The notes below the pieces were generated by a model. It saw nothing but the letters and a program-made list of their open reading frames with translations. It was not told the origin of the DNA and made no database searches. Of a stretch of 24,445 bases of DNA, positions 15,496 through 22,754 are shown in pieces (positions within the stretch are counted from its first letter, which is position 1; the number at the start of each line of letters is the position of its first letter). Source of the stretch: a bacterium (GTDB taxonomy: Bacteria; Cyanobacteriota; Vampirovibrionia; Obscuribacterales; Obscuribacteraceae); assembly GCA_030431355.1 (NCBI GenBank), contig JAUIJG010000013.1, positions 1-24,445 on the forward strand. The letters are read 5' to 3'. Position numbers and translations under genes: made by a program.

Positions 15496-15795
15496 ATGAA
15501 CAACGTCTACAAAGCCCTTGCGGATCCAACCAGAAGAAAGATTCTGGAACTTTTGCGAGAGAAAGACCTTACAGCCGGAGAGCTGGCTGAACATTTCTCC
15601 TTCGCGAAACCGACTCTCTCCAGGCACTTTGCTGTGCTGAAAGAAGCCGACCTGATAGATGGAGAAAAGAGCGGCACCGTTATCACATACAGGCTCAATA
15701 TGAGCGTACTTGAGGAGGCGCTTCTGGCAATGATGAGCACATTCCAGATTGACCCGGAAGCGTTTTTAACAGATGGAAAAGAAAAGAGCAGTTAA
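15496..15795 (+). CDS. ArsR/SdpR-family winged-helix autorepressor
   Basis: A 99-residue DNA-binding protein of the ArsR fold: ALADPTRRKILELLREKDLT, then AGELAEHFSFAKPTLSRHFA as the helix-turn-helix and LIDGEKSGTVITYRLN as the wing. It lacks the cysteine pair of metal-sensing ArsR proteins, and with a following SdpI-type gene it resembles SdpR, which represses its own operon until SdpI sequesters it at the membrane. The ATG at 15496 has no obvious ribosome-binding site. Its stop lies 20 bases inside the next gene, indicating translational coupling. The dyad at 15436-15459 is its probable binding site. Confidence 0.9.
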   Translation: MNNVYKALADPTRRKILELLREKDLTAGELAEHFSFAKPTLSRHFAVLKEADLIDGEKSGTVITYRLNMSVLEEALLAMMSTFQIDPEAFLTDGKEKSS

Positions 15796-16465
15796 AATCA
15801 GATTGGGACTTACATTATCAGCGGCGATGATAGCGACCATGCTGATAGCCTCGATCTATGCCTGGATGCAACTCCCCGCAGACGTATCCATCCCCATTCA
15901 CTGGGGCATCTCCGGAGAAGCCGACGGTTTCGCCGGAAAAGAGGTAGCACTATTTATAGTACCAGTAGTTTCACTCTTCGTAGCAGGGCTGCTCGCACTG
16001 GTTCCCATACTGGAACCTCGCAAAATCAATTTAGAGAAATCCGGCAAGCCTTATCTCATATGCTGGATTGGAAGTTTGATACTGGAATTGGTGGCGCACA
16101 TGTGCATTGTTCTGAGCGCCTTATCCGTTGACGTCCCGGTGATGCAAGTTATAAGCGTCGCCCTGGGATTGCTCTTCGCCGTCATAGGCAACTACATGGG
16201 CAAGGTTAGGAGCAACTATCACTTCGGTGTCAGGACGCCCTGGACCCTGGAGAGCGAATACTCCTGGAACAAAACTCACAGGTTAGCCGGTTGGCTATTC
16301 GTCCTCACCGGGCTGGGAACCGTATTATCCAGCTTTTCAAATAACGGCGCTCTCATTGTGGCGGTAATGCTGGGAGGCACCACAGTCACAGCTATCGGCT
16401 CAATAGCCTATTCTTATTTCTGCTGGAAGAACGACCCAAGCAAAGACGCCGAGATATCTTCCTGA
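15773..16465 (+). CDS. SdpI-family integral membrane protein (DUF1648 + SdpI)
   Basis: A 230-residue, about six-helix membrane protein (near 11-31, 57-79, 95-117, 122-141, 170-187, 193-216). Between the first two helices lies the DUF1648 signature LPADVSIPIHWGISGEADGF (34-53). The second half has the SdpI signature NYMGKVRSNYHFGVRTPWTL (140-159) followed by SEYSWNKTHRLAGWLF. In Bacillus subtilis SdpI gives immunity to the SdpC toxin and holds SdpR at the membrane; no toxin or SdpAB gene is nearby here. The role is thus more likely stress or signal sensing through the repressor, an inference. The start overlaps the repressor gene by 23 bases. Confidence 0.92.
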   Translation: MEKKRAVKIRLGLTLSAAMIATMLIASIYAWMQLPADVSIPIHWGISGEADGFAGKEVALFIVPVVSLFVAGLLALVPILEPRKINLEKSGKPYLICWIGSLILELVAHMCIVLSALSVDVPVMQVISVALGLLFAVIGNYMGKVRSNYHFGVRTPWTLESEYSWNKTHRLAGWLFVLTGLGTVLSSFSNNGALIVAVMLGGTTVTAIGSIAYSYFCWKNDPSKDAEISS

Positions 16466-16488
16466 CAAAGAGCAGCAATAAATTCCTG

Positions 16489-16522
16489 CTGCCCCGGAGA
16501 GCAAAATTGCTTTTCGGGGCAG
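16489..16522 (+). terminator. Strong GC-rich hairpin after the sdpI-like gene
   Basis: CTGCCCCG (16489-16496) pairs perfectly with CGGGGCAG (16515-16522), with an internal AGCAA-AA-TTGCT that can continue the stem. It lies 23 bases after the stop codon. No U-tract follows (AATAAC), so termination may be Rho-assisted or the hairpin may protect the transcript end. Confidence 0.65.
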
Positions 16523-16564
16523 AATAACTATGTTGGACTATAGTCGCAGGAAAACCTCCCTTCA

Positions 16565-18052
16565 ATGCCAGTACAAAAGCTAAAACGTCGCCAGATCATA
16601 GGATTTTTTATCGCTATATTAGTCGCCTCCTTTTTTCTGAACTCTCCTCTGACCTATATCGCCGTCTTCATAGGAGTATTGGCTATCTGTTGCCCCACAG
16701 ACGCTCTTGGCACATTAGCGACTTTCGCCTTTCTTCTAAATCAACACAATATCGCCTTAAAACTCTGCAATCTAGGGCTGAAACTGGATAGAGAAGATCC
16801 ATGCTGCCTGACGACCAAATCGGCAGCATTGATCAATCAAAATCAGTTTCAGCAAGCAGAAGATGTGGCCGTGCTCGCCGTGCCCTCTAATCTGCATGAA
16901 CCGATACAAAACCTATGGGCTGCCTTGTACTCCCAGGGGCGTTCAGTAGAAGCGCTGAAATACGCGAACAGACTTATTGAGATGAAACCTAAACTCTGGG
17001 CAGGTTACTATGCAAGGGCGCTGAGTTGTACGCACCTGGCACTAAACAAATACCACGACCAAATTCTGGAAGACGAGAAAAAAGTCCTAGAGCTGGCTCC
17101 TAATTCAGACCGCTCCTTCTGCATACAGTCGGTGGTCAACCTCAACTTGAGCAAAATTGACGAATCCATAGAGAACGGGCACAGGGCAATAAAGAAGAAT
17201 CCAAAATATGACGACTACAAAATTCTTTTAGCCAATGCCTATCTGCATAAATATGACCTGGATAAATGCACTGAAATTCTTGAGTCGGTGGCAAAGAAAA
17301 AAAGAATAGGAATCTACTCTAATCACCTGAGAGCTTTGATCTTTCTTGCTCAAGACATGCCCCAGGCAGCCCTCAGGGATTTAGAATCGCTGAAGCAAGA
17401 AAATATCAAACATCCTTCCATAGCCTACTCCAGTGGAATCGCTCTGAATATGATGAACGAACTTCAAGCAGCTTATGAACTGGGGCAATTCCTCACAGAA
17501 GAGTTCAGAGAATCGTCTCTAGGATACATTTTGAAAGGACATATCTATCAAAAATCCCATGAGTATGAAAAATCCATGGAAGTATATGAAGAGGCCATTT
17601 CACTCAATCGTTTCCAGGCCAGCTCTTTCTGGGGCCTCGGCCTGGCTCAATATCACCTGGGTATGCACGAAGAAGCAAAGACTAACTGTGAGAAAGCTCT
17701 GTCGCTAAACAAATACGACCACATCGCTGCCAGAGTAAAATCACTCTGTTTAGCGGAGATGAACCAATTGGAAGAAGCGGCAAAATGGATGGATTATGCA
17801 GATGAAATCTATTGCAATGACGGCTTCTCATGGTACAGCAACGGCATTCTTGCAAATGCGAAAAACGAACCGGAGAGAGCACTGGATCAGTTCAGCCAGG
17901 CAATCTCCCTCAATCCTTTTGAGTCAGCCAGCTATCGTGAACGCGCCAAATTGCATGCCTTAATGAATCATACAAAAGAAGCAGATGAAGATAGAAAGAA
18001 AGAATTTGCTATCGAGGAAAAGATCAATGCAGAGAAGCAAAAATTCGCTTAA
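16565..18052 (+). CDS. Membrane-anchored TPR-repeat protein
   Basis: A 495-residue protein. Two closely spaced hydrophobic segments (about 9-26 and 29-47, ending AVFIGVLAICC) anchor the N-terminus; the remainder (about 55-490) is a continuous run of tetratricopeptide repeats, some near-canonical (LKLDREDPCCLTTKSAALIN; ISLNRFQASSFWGLGLAQYH; ISLNPFESASYRERAKLHAL). No catalytic domain is present, so it is a scaffold or assembly factor whose partner is unknown. The ATG at 16565 has AGGAAA about 11 bases upstream, a long but acceptable distance. It begins just after the hairpin at 16489-16522, so it is likely a separate transcription unit. It is unrelated in sequence detail to the secreted TPR protein at 4543-5559. 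Confidence 0.88.
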   Translation: MPVQKLKRRQIIGFFIAILVASFFLNSPLTYIAVFIGVLAICCPTDALGTLATFAFLLNQHNIALKLCNLGLKLDREDPCCLTTKSAALINQNQFQQAEDVAVLAVPSNLHEPIQNLWAALYSQGRSVEALKYANRLIEMKPKLWAGYYARALSCTHLALNKYHDQILEDEKKVLELAPNSDRSFCIQSVVNLNLSKIDESIENGHRAIKKNPKYDDYKILLANAYLHKYDLDKCTEILESVAKKKRIGIYSNHLRALIFLAQDMPQAALRDLESLKQENIKHPSIAYSSGIALNMMNELQAAYELGQFLTEEFRESSLGYILKGHIYQKSHEYEKSMEVYEEAISLNRFQASSFWGLGLAQYHLGMHEEAKTNCEKALSLNKYDHIAARVKSLCLAEMNQLEEAAKWMDYADEIYCNDGFSWYSNGILANAKNEPERALDQFSQAISLNPFESASYRERAKLHALMNHTKEADEDRKKEFAIEEKINAEKQKFA

Positions 18053-18084
18053 TGGCTAGAAGTGAACTCAGTTAAGGCTATCAC

Positions 18085-18294
18085 TCAAGACCCTCGCTCT
18101 CTTATGGGACGAGGTTTCCATTGCAACGTGCAAACTCCTTGATTGCAATCCCATGCTGGAATTTGGTCCACTATCTCAGAAGAAGCACCTGATCCATCAC
18201 AACTGACAGCATCGGATTTAGTGGCATGAATCAGGCTCTGCAAATTTAGATTTCTCAACTCACTATTCTTGTTACTTTCCATTTCGCTCACCAT
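18085..18294 (-). CDS. Doubtful small ORF, 69 codons
   Basis: A possible 69-residue peptide from the ATG at 18294, or about 65 residues from the ATG at 18282, which has GGTGAG 4 bases upstream. It is polar, with three cysteines (SCDGSG, WDCNQGVC) and a basic tail. It overlaps the frame below by 23 bases, operon-like. No known family; could be random or a decayed remnant. Confidence 0.25.
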   Translation of the reverse strand: MVSEMESNKNSELRNLNLQSLIHATKSDAVSCDGSGASSEIVDQIPAWDCNQGVCTLQWKPRPIRERGS

Positions 18295-18496
18295 CTACAT
18301 CACACAAAGATAGCCCCTCCCCCACAGGAGGAGATATATCAGAAACACCAACTTCAAACGCACAAATATAATCGACGGGGAATGGCTCTCCAGGTTCCCC
18401 ATCGATCATAAATTCATAAGGAGATGCACCAAATATAGTAATAGTTGATCTATAGCTCCGGTCGGTCCTATAGAATTGAACTGTTTTCGCCAGCAA
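18272..18496 (-). CDS. Doubtful small ORF, 74 codons
   Basis: A possible 74-residue peptide from a TTG at 18496 without a ribosome-binding site. The sequence is proline/glycine/acidic rich (MIDGEPGEPFPVDYICAFEV) with no recognised domain. Its start lies only about 20 bases from the divergent thioesterase start and it covers that gene's likely promoter, which argues against it. Retained because it overlaps the next small frame in tandem. Confidence 0.22.
   Translation of the reverse strand: MLAKTVQFYRTDRSYRSTITIFGASPYEFMIDGEPGEPFPVDYICAFEVGVSDISPPVGEGLSLCDVDGERNGK
18445..18474 (+). promoter_or_regulatory. Candidate promoter for the PaaI-type thioesterase
   Basis: TTGATC (18445-18450), an 18-base spacer and TATAGA (18469-18474). 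Transcription would start near 18481, with a leader of about 35 bases holding the AAAAGGAGA ribosome-binding site. Confidence 0.45.
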
Positions 18497-18515
18497 GCAG
18501 AAAAGGAGATTGATT

Positions 18516-18941
18516 TTGCCTATCTACAACTATCCTATGCTCAAAGGACTGGGCGGGAAGATGCTCCAGCTTGAAGACGGCTACGCTAAAGCAGAACTGC
18601 CGCTCAGCGAAAAAGTGATGCAACCCATGGGCGTATTTCACGCAGGCGCAATTGTAACCCTGGCCGACGAAGTGGCATCGGCAGCGATCCATGGAGAGCC
18701 GGTGGACACGGAAGACCTCAAAGGAAAGCTATTTCCCTACTCCGTACAGCTGAGCGTAAACTTGCTCACTAACGATCCGGTCGGTCCGATAAGCGCTGAA
18801 GCCCGGGTGATCAAAACAGGGAGACTGACGGTGGTTGACACGGAAGTTAAGACAAAAGACGGAAAAACGGCAGCGATGATGCGTTCTACCCATATGATGG
18901 TAAATCCCGACAAAACCGGCCCTCACCGTAAAAAGAGTTAG
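18516..18941 (+). CDS. PaaI-family hotdog-fold thioesterase
   Basis: Hydrolyses acyl- or aryl-CoA thioesters; cytosolic oligomer. The 141-residue protein has the hotdog signature MGVFHAGAIVTLADEVASAA, including the His-Ala-Gly start of the central helix and the acidic residue used for catalysis, followed by strands SVQLSVNLLTNDP, ISAEARVIKTGRLTVVDTEV and AAMMRSTHMMV. TTG at 18516 is preferred because AAAAGGAGA ends 7 bases before it; a TTG two codons earlier would be too close. It stands alone between orphan genes, so the physiological substrate is not indicated. Confidence 0.88.
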   Translation: MPIYNYPMLKGLGGKMLQLEDGYAKAELPLSEKVMQPMGVFHAGAIVTLADEVASAAIHGEPVDTEDLKGKLFPYSVQLSVNLLTNDPVGPISAEARVIKTGRLTVVDTEVKTKDGKTAAMMRSTHMMVNPDKTGPHRKKS

Positions 18942-19052
18942 GCAATAAGCTATCTGCTGCCTTTCAGATTAAAGGAATTTGCTGCAAAAATAGCGCCCTA
19001 ATGCTTCAATCAGTGATTGTCGCCACCCCGGAAGAAACAGGAGGAAAGAGCA

Positions 19053-19919
19053 TTGAAAAAATCTTTGAGTATCAGAGCTTTGCTGGGCTCCGTCCTCTTA
19101 TCAAATCTCTCCATTCAAACTGTCTTTGCCTATCCTATAAACGTATCGCCAAGAACCGACGGCGGCGAAGCAAAGATAGAAGCCAAACTCGATGCGGACA
19201 ACATAGGGATGCTCAAAATCCCCCGGGGATCGGTGAAAGTAAAAGGCGAAAAGATCACGGTGGGAGCAATTCCCGAATGGCTATTCGACCGCCATGTGGT
19301 ATTGAAAGGGACTATTTTAAGAACCGAGATAGAAGGAGCCGGCGCTTCCACAAGAATCAGGGGGCTGGCTTATTTCGAAAGTGGTGAATGGTTAAACAAC
19401 CTCGATAATATCCGGCGCAAAGACAACCTTGTCCTCGACTCCGGCTCGGTTTTAGTAGGCAAATTGAGGGGCATCAACGCGGAAACCCTGGATTTTCAGT
19501 TGGTCACTGGTCAACTAAAACGCATCAAAAAATCCAGTATGGCTAAGCTCATATCTCCCCGAGCTTATTTTTTCTCTATACCGGCACAAGCGGTCAAGAT
19601 CGATTCAAACACCGGCGAAATAACCGGAGAAGCGACAGCCATCGCCTTCAATCCCACTGTCTCGAAAAAGAAACAGCACTGGTTTGCAAAGCGTACCCCG
19701 AGAGAGCCCAAGAGCTTTCTTGCCGGCACCGAGGGTGGTGTCTCTAAAGCGCAACTCTCCGGCATGATCTTTATGGACATCGCGAGCACCGTCGCCCCCC
19801 TGGTCATAGCGCCGATCGTAGCCTCACCCCTGGGCACAAAATCTGCTGACAGACAGCTGAATGAATTCGACCAGTTTGAAAGGATTCAGGCAAACCAGGG
19901 AATTTTGATTATTCCTTAA
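19053..19919 (+). CDS. Secreted protein of unknown function
   Basis: A 288-residue product from a TTG at 19053, chosen because a perfect AGGAGG (19039-19044) lies 8 bases upstream and a clean signal peptide follows (MKKSLSIRALLGSVLLSNLS, cut after VFA). An earlier in-frame TTG at 19017 would bury that ribosome-binding site. The mature region contains a beta-rich domain around residues 125-175 (LDSGSVLVGKLRGINAETLD, then VTGQLKRIKKSSMAKLISPR) that looks like a small barrel. Near the C-terminus is a hydrophobic segment (about 243-262; FMDIASTVAPLVIAPIVASP) that may anchor it in a membrane. No family recognised. It ends 15 bases from the convergent TolC-family gene. Confidence 0.75.
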   Translation: MKKSLSIRALLGSVLLSNLSIQTVFAYPINVSPRTDGGEAKIEAKLDADNIGMLKIPRGSVKVKGEKITVGAIPEWLFDRHVVLKGTILRTEIEGAGASTRIRGLAYFESGEWLNNLDNIRRKDNLVLDSGSVLVGKLRGINAETLDFQLVTGQLKRIKKSSMAKLISPRAYFFSIPAQAVKIDSNTGEITGEATAIAFNPTVSKKKQHWFAKRTPREPKSFLAGTEGGVSKAQLSGMIFMDIASTVAPLVIAPIVASPLGTKSADRQLNEFDQFERIQANQGILIIP

Positions 19920-19939
19920 ATTAGAACCGGGAATCTAAT
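19920..19939. terminator. Small hairpin between convergent genes
   Basis: ATTAGA (19920-19925) pairs with TCTAAT (19934-19939) around an 8-base loop, in the short gap between the stop at 19919 and the convergent TolC-family stop at 19935. The stem is short and AT-rich, so it is at best a weak bidirectional terminator. Confidence 0.3.
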
Positions 19940-21737
19940 CTTCTTCCAGAAGGGGAGTTCCGCAAGCCATCTCCAGCTCAGTAAACGCTTTTTGATAGAG
20001 CGAGATCGCTTCCAGATAGAGACTTCGTATCTGCACGTTGTTCTGCTGAGCCTGCAGGGTGGAGGTTATATCCGACTGCCCCACTTCGTAGGAACGCCTG
20101 GCCAGACGAGCTACCTCATATGAATCGGCAAGCACATGATCCTCATATACTTTCAACCACTGCCTGGCGGCCAGGATATTGTTGTAGGCTGAGGAAACTT
20201 CAGCTGTTATCACGTTCTTCTGGGCACCGTATTCATACTTGAACTGGCGTTTCTGAGCCCGGAACTCAGCAATATCTCCCTGATTGAAGCTGGTTATCTG
20301 GGTCGGCACACTAACTCCAACATAGTATGCGTTGAGCTTCGGACCGATAGGTGGGTTTCCGGCGGCGGACTGACCGATCCAGAATTGCGGGCTGGGAATG
20401 ATATCGCCAATCGCTCTCCGCATATTAGCTTTGTTCAAAACCAGGTTTTGCTTGATGGTCTTCAGCTCGTATCGGTTCTGGAGACCTCTATTTATGTAGT
20501 ATTGCAAGTCAGGAATGGGCTTGCTGAAATCAGGCAGAAGCGGATTCCTCACATCCACCGCATCCCTCATGGCCTTGGTCCTAAGAAATGGAGGCAATCT
20601 AGGAATATTGAGAGGCTGCTCCGGCGGTCTGCCCATGATGATGTTGAGCTGCTGCTTCGCTCGGATTACCCGGCGCAGACCGACTCGTTTTTCCACATCG
20701 TAGCGAGATTCAGCAAGCCGCGCTTTAAGAAGATCCAGTTCAGGTACATCGCCGGCGGCGAAACGTTTTTCCGAAACCACCCTCAAGCGGTGGGCCAGGT
20801 CATACAGACTGGTCAAAGTCTCCAGGGTCTCCTGGGCTACTACCACCTCAGTGTAAGCTCTTCGCACATCGGCTCTGAGCATCCAGAGCTGAGCCATTAG
20901 TTCAAGACGCTTGGCTCCTACGGAATGTTTGGCTACTAATAAGCGAAAAACCAGCTTCCAGGGAGGTTCCCAGTTAAAAACCGCACCAAGTCTTCGGTTC
21001 TCTTCAGCCCTTACGCCTTCATCATAAAAGAATTCCGGGCTCGGCTGCTCTGTGGCTCTGGCGAACATAGCCTTGGTTATGGGAAGAAAGGCTCTTATGG
21101 CAGCTGCCCGTGGACTTTTAACCAGCGCTTCATCCAGGCTGGAGAAGATTGATAGACCACCTTTGAGAACCTTCTGATCAGTATCCTTGCGGCGATCGGC
21201 ATCGAAGCGAATCACCCCCATGGGCTGGAGTTTCTTGACTGAGTCGCCATTTGCCTTACCAGCATCTCCGGTAGTCGGGCTGGTATCTGTGCTAATAGGC
21301 TGCCTGAGCCGTACTTTTCCGTCTCCGGCAGGCTGCATACCGAAATTCAAATCCGGACTTTGCCGATCAAGCTGAATTCTCTTCAATCCGGAGTCGGAGC
21401 CTGAGCTAGAACCGGAATCTGATTTTGCGCTCCCCTGGGCAAGCAATTTTTTAGAGCCGCCAGCACCCTTGGCAGCCCTGGACAAACCGCTTTTTTTATG
21501 ACTGATATTATTGCTCCGACCCGCCCGGGCGGCTGAAGAAGATACTTTCTTACCTGGTGAAAGCTTCCCTGAATTAGACGGGGGAAAAGCTCTCTTTTCG
21601 GCTACCGCGGTGCTGGGAAGTTTTGAGGAATGGGTTTTCTGGGGAGACTCTTGGCACAAAACAGCAGGGACAGCATAAAATAGTGCTGTCGCCAGACCTG
21701 TCACGAAAGATATTCGGATGTATAGTAAGGTGCTCAT
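19935..21737 (-). CDS. TolC/CusC-type outer-membrane efflux protein with disordered N-terminal extension
   Basis: Outer-membrane channel that completes tripartite exporters. The 600-residue protein starts with a signal peptide (MSTLLYIRISFVTGLATALF, probable cut after VLC or nearby). A roughly 160-residue low-complexity region rich in Ser, Gly, Lys and Asp (about 30-190; SAKSDSGSSSGSDSGLKR) follows. The TolC domain spans about 195-600, with the typical paired helices (VVVAQETLETLTSLYDLAHR; KRFAAGDVPELDLLKARLAE; YEVGQSDITSTLQAQQNNVQ). TolC proteins are usually 420-500 residues, so the extension explains the excess. The ATG at 21737 is preceded very closely by GGGGGA. No exporter gene is adjacent; it may serve the RND pump at 5879-10408, an inference. 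Confidence 0.9.
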   Translation of the reverse strand: MSTLLYIRISFVTGLATALFYAVPAVLCQESPQKTHSSKLPSTAVAEKRAFPPSNSGKLSPGKKVSSSAARAGRSNNISHKKSGLSRAAKGAGGSKKLLAQGSAKSDSGSSSGSDSGLKRIQLDRQSPDLNFGMQPAGDGKVRLRQPISTDTSPTTGDAGKANGDSVKKLQPMGVIRFDADRRKDTDQKVLKGGLSIFSSLDEALVKSPRAAAIRAFLPITKAMFARATEQPSPEFFYDEGVRAEENRRLGAVFNWEPPWKLVFRLLVAKHSVGAKRLELMAQLWMLRADVRRAYTEVVVAQETLETLTSLYDLAHRLRVVSEKRFAAGDVPELDLLKARLAESRYDVEKRVGLRRVIRAKQQLNIIMGRPPEQPLNIPRLPPFLRTKAMRDAVDVRNPLLPDFSKPIPDLQYYINRGLQNRYELKTIKQNLVLNKANMRRAIGDIIPSPQFWIGQSAAGNPPIGPKLNAYYVGVSVPTQITSFNQGDIAEFRAQKRQFKYEYGAQKNVITAEVSSAYNNILAARQWLKVYEDHVLADSYEVARLARRSYEVGQSDITSTLQAQQNNVQIRSLYLEAISLYQKAFTELEMACGTPLLEED

Positions 21738-21857
21738 TCCCCCAACAGGATAACGGACTAAAGCCCATTAGAGACTAGATTTTGACCAATATATAACGAG
21801 CTGAAATGAAGCTTAAAGGCTATTTTTACTTACTTGTATGGGGATTCGCTTACAATT

Positions 21858-21866
21858 TGCTAACAT
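21858..21866 (+). promoter_or_regulatory. Extended -10-like motif TGCTAACAT before the sigma-like gene
   Basis: Third exact copy of the 9-mer found at 10440 and 11850. Transcription near 21873 would give a 114-base leader before the ATG at 21987. An alternative -10 (TACAAT, 21851-21856) overlaps it. Confidence 0.4.
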
Positions 21867-21986
21867 TGAATTTTGCCTTTTTCATTTAGACGTGGCAAGA
21901 AATCAGGAGAACTAGATATACACAGTTGAGAAATAGTGCAGAGATAACAGATTCATTTTCTGGCCAGGCGGATAAGTAATATATAG

Positions 21987-22745
21987 ATGAACAACAAAGA
22001 GAGCAAAGCCTTTCTTAGAGGGGAAATGGATTTTACCCCCGATAGAATGATGCGCTATATTCGCTCTCGGGCGCGCCTTGCCACCTCCGAAGATATAGAG
22101 GACATTCTTCAGAACGCCCTGATAATGGTCACTAAAAATTTCGACCCCTCCCACCCTGATGCCAATCTATCCTTATATTGCCTGGGAGCCTGCAATAAGG
22201 CCATAGCCCAGAACCTGGAGAGATATCACAAGGTCAAACTTCGCAAACGCTCGGAAAGAAAAGCGGAAGAAGAAGAGAAAAAGAAAAAAGCCCAGGTGGA
22301 AGTGGGGGCGAAGCGCCAATCCGAAGTATATGAAGGGGAGATGATGACTGTTCAGGCTCTTACCCCTGGAAAGTCATTCGATGAGACCCCATCTACCACC
22401 AGTAAATATAGAACCACTTCCCTCGATTCCATGTTTGACGACGACGACGGACGCAGCGCCGAGGAAGTCATCGGATGGGAATACAGCATTTTATCCACGT
22501 CGGAAACATCCAGCCCAGCCAGTCGGGCCATGATTAATAATTTGATTGACCTTATTTTGGAAGAGTTGCCAGCCGGAATCCACCGCACCTGCTTCGTTTT
22601 GAAATACGTAAAAGGATATAAAAGAGAAGATTTGATTTCGTGTCTAAAAATGGAAGCAAAGAGTATAGATACAGTCGATAAGAAAATCGTCCGAACCCTG
22701 AAAGCGTTCAAAGCGAAATTGGACAAGGACGAAACAAGAATCTAG
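21987..22745 (+). CDS. ECF-like sigma-70 family protein with a long charged linker
   Basis: A 252-residue protein whose two ends resemble an extracytoplasmic-function sigma factor. Residues about 17-85 correspond to region 2 (ATSEDIEDILQNALIMVTKN, then LYCLGACNKAIAQNLERY); residues about 185-245 correspond to region 4 (LEELPAGIHRTCFVLKYVKG, then KREDLISCLKMEAKSIDTVD) with a helix-turn-helix pattern. Between them lies an unusually long linker (84-180) that is first Lys/Glu-rich (KRSERKAEEEEKKKKAQV) and later Asp/Ser/Thr-rich (FDDDDGRSAEE). Normal ECF linkers are only a few tens of residues. The ATG has a weak site (GGCGGATAAG). The next gene follows after 9 bases, so they are co-transcribed. 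It could be a degenerate or structurally novel sigma factor. Confidence 0.7.
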   Translation: MNNKESKAFLRGEMDFTPDRMMRYIRSRARLATSEDIEDILQNALIMVTKNFDPSHPDANLSLYCLGACNKAIAQNLERYHKVKLRKRSERKAEEEEKKKKAQVEVGAKRQSEVYEGEMMTVQALTPGKSFDETPSTTSKYRTTSLDSMFDDDDGRSAEEVIGWEYSILSTSETSSPASRAMINNLIDLILEELPAGIHRTCFVLKYVKGYKREDLISCLKMEAKSIDTVDKKIVRTLKAFKAKLDKDETRI

Positions 22746-22754
22746 GAGACGGTA

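Larger units (their letters stand above)
18053..18515. other. Gap between TPR and thioesterase genes, about 460 bases
   Basis: No convincing gene on the forward strand. The reverse strand carries two short overlapping open frames (listed separately with low confidence). The forward thioesterase promoter candidate is at 18445-18474. No long repeat, RNA gene or mobile element remnant was seen. Confidence 0.5.

Noticed and set aside
18085..18294. Reading the cysteine-containing small ORF as a RiPP precursor
   Set aside because: No modification enzyme, transporter or leader-peptide motif is nearby, and the ORF itself is doubtful.
19001..19387. Forward frame starting at ATG 19001
   Set aside because: It overlaps the secreted protein gene in another frame. 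The AGGAGG and signal peptide favour the TTG at 19053, and the product is an Arg-rich frame-shifted version.
20385..20900. 171-codon forward frame opposite the TolC-family gene
   Set aside because: Antisense shadow with no recognisable domain; the TolC helices on the reverse strand are clear.
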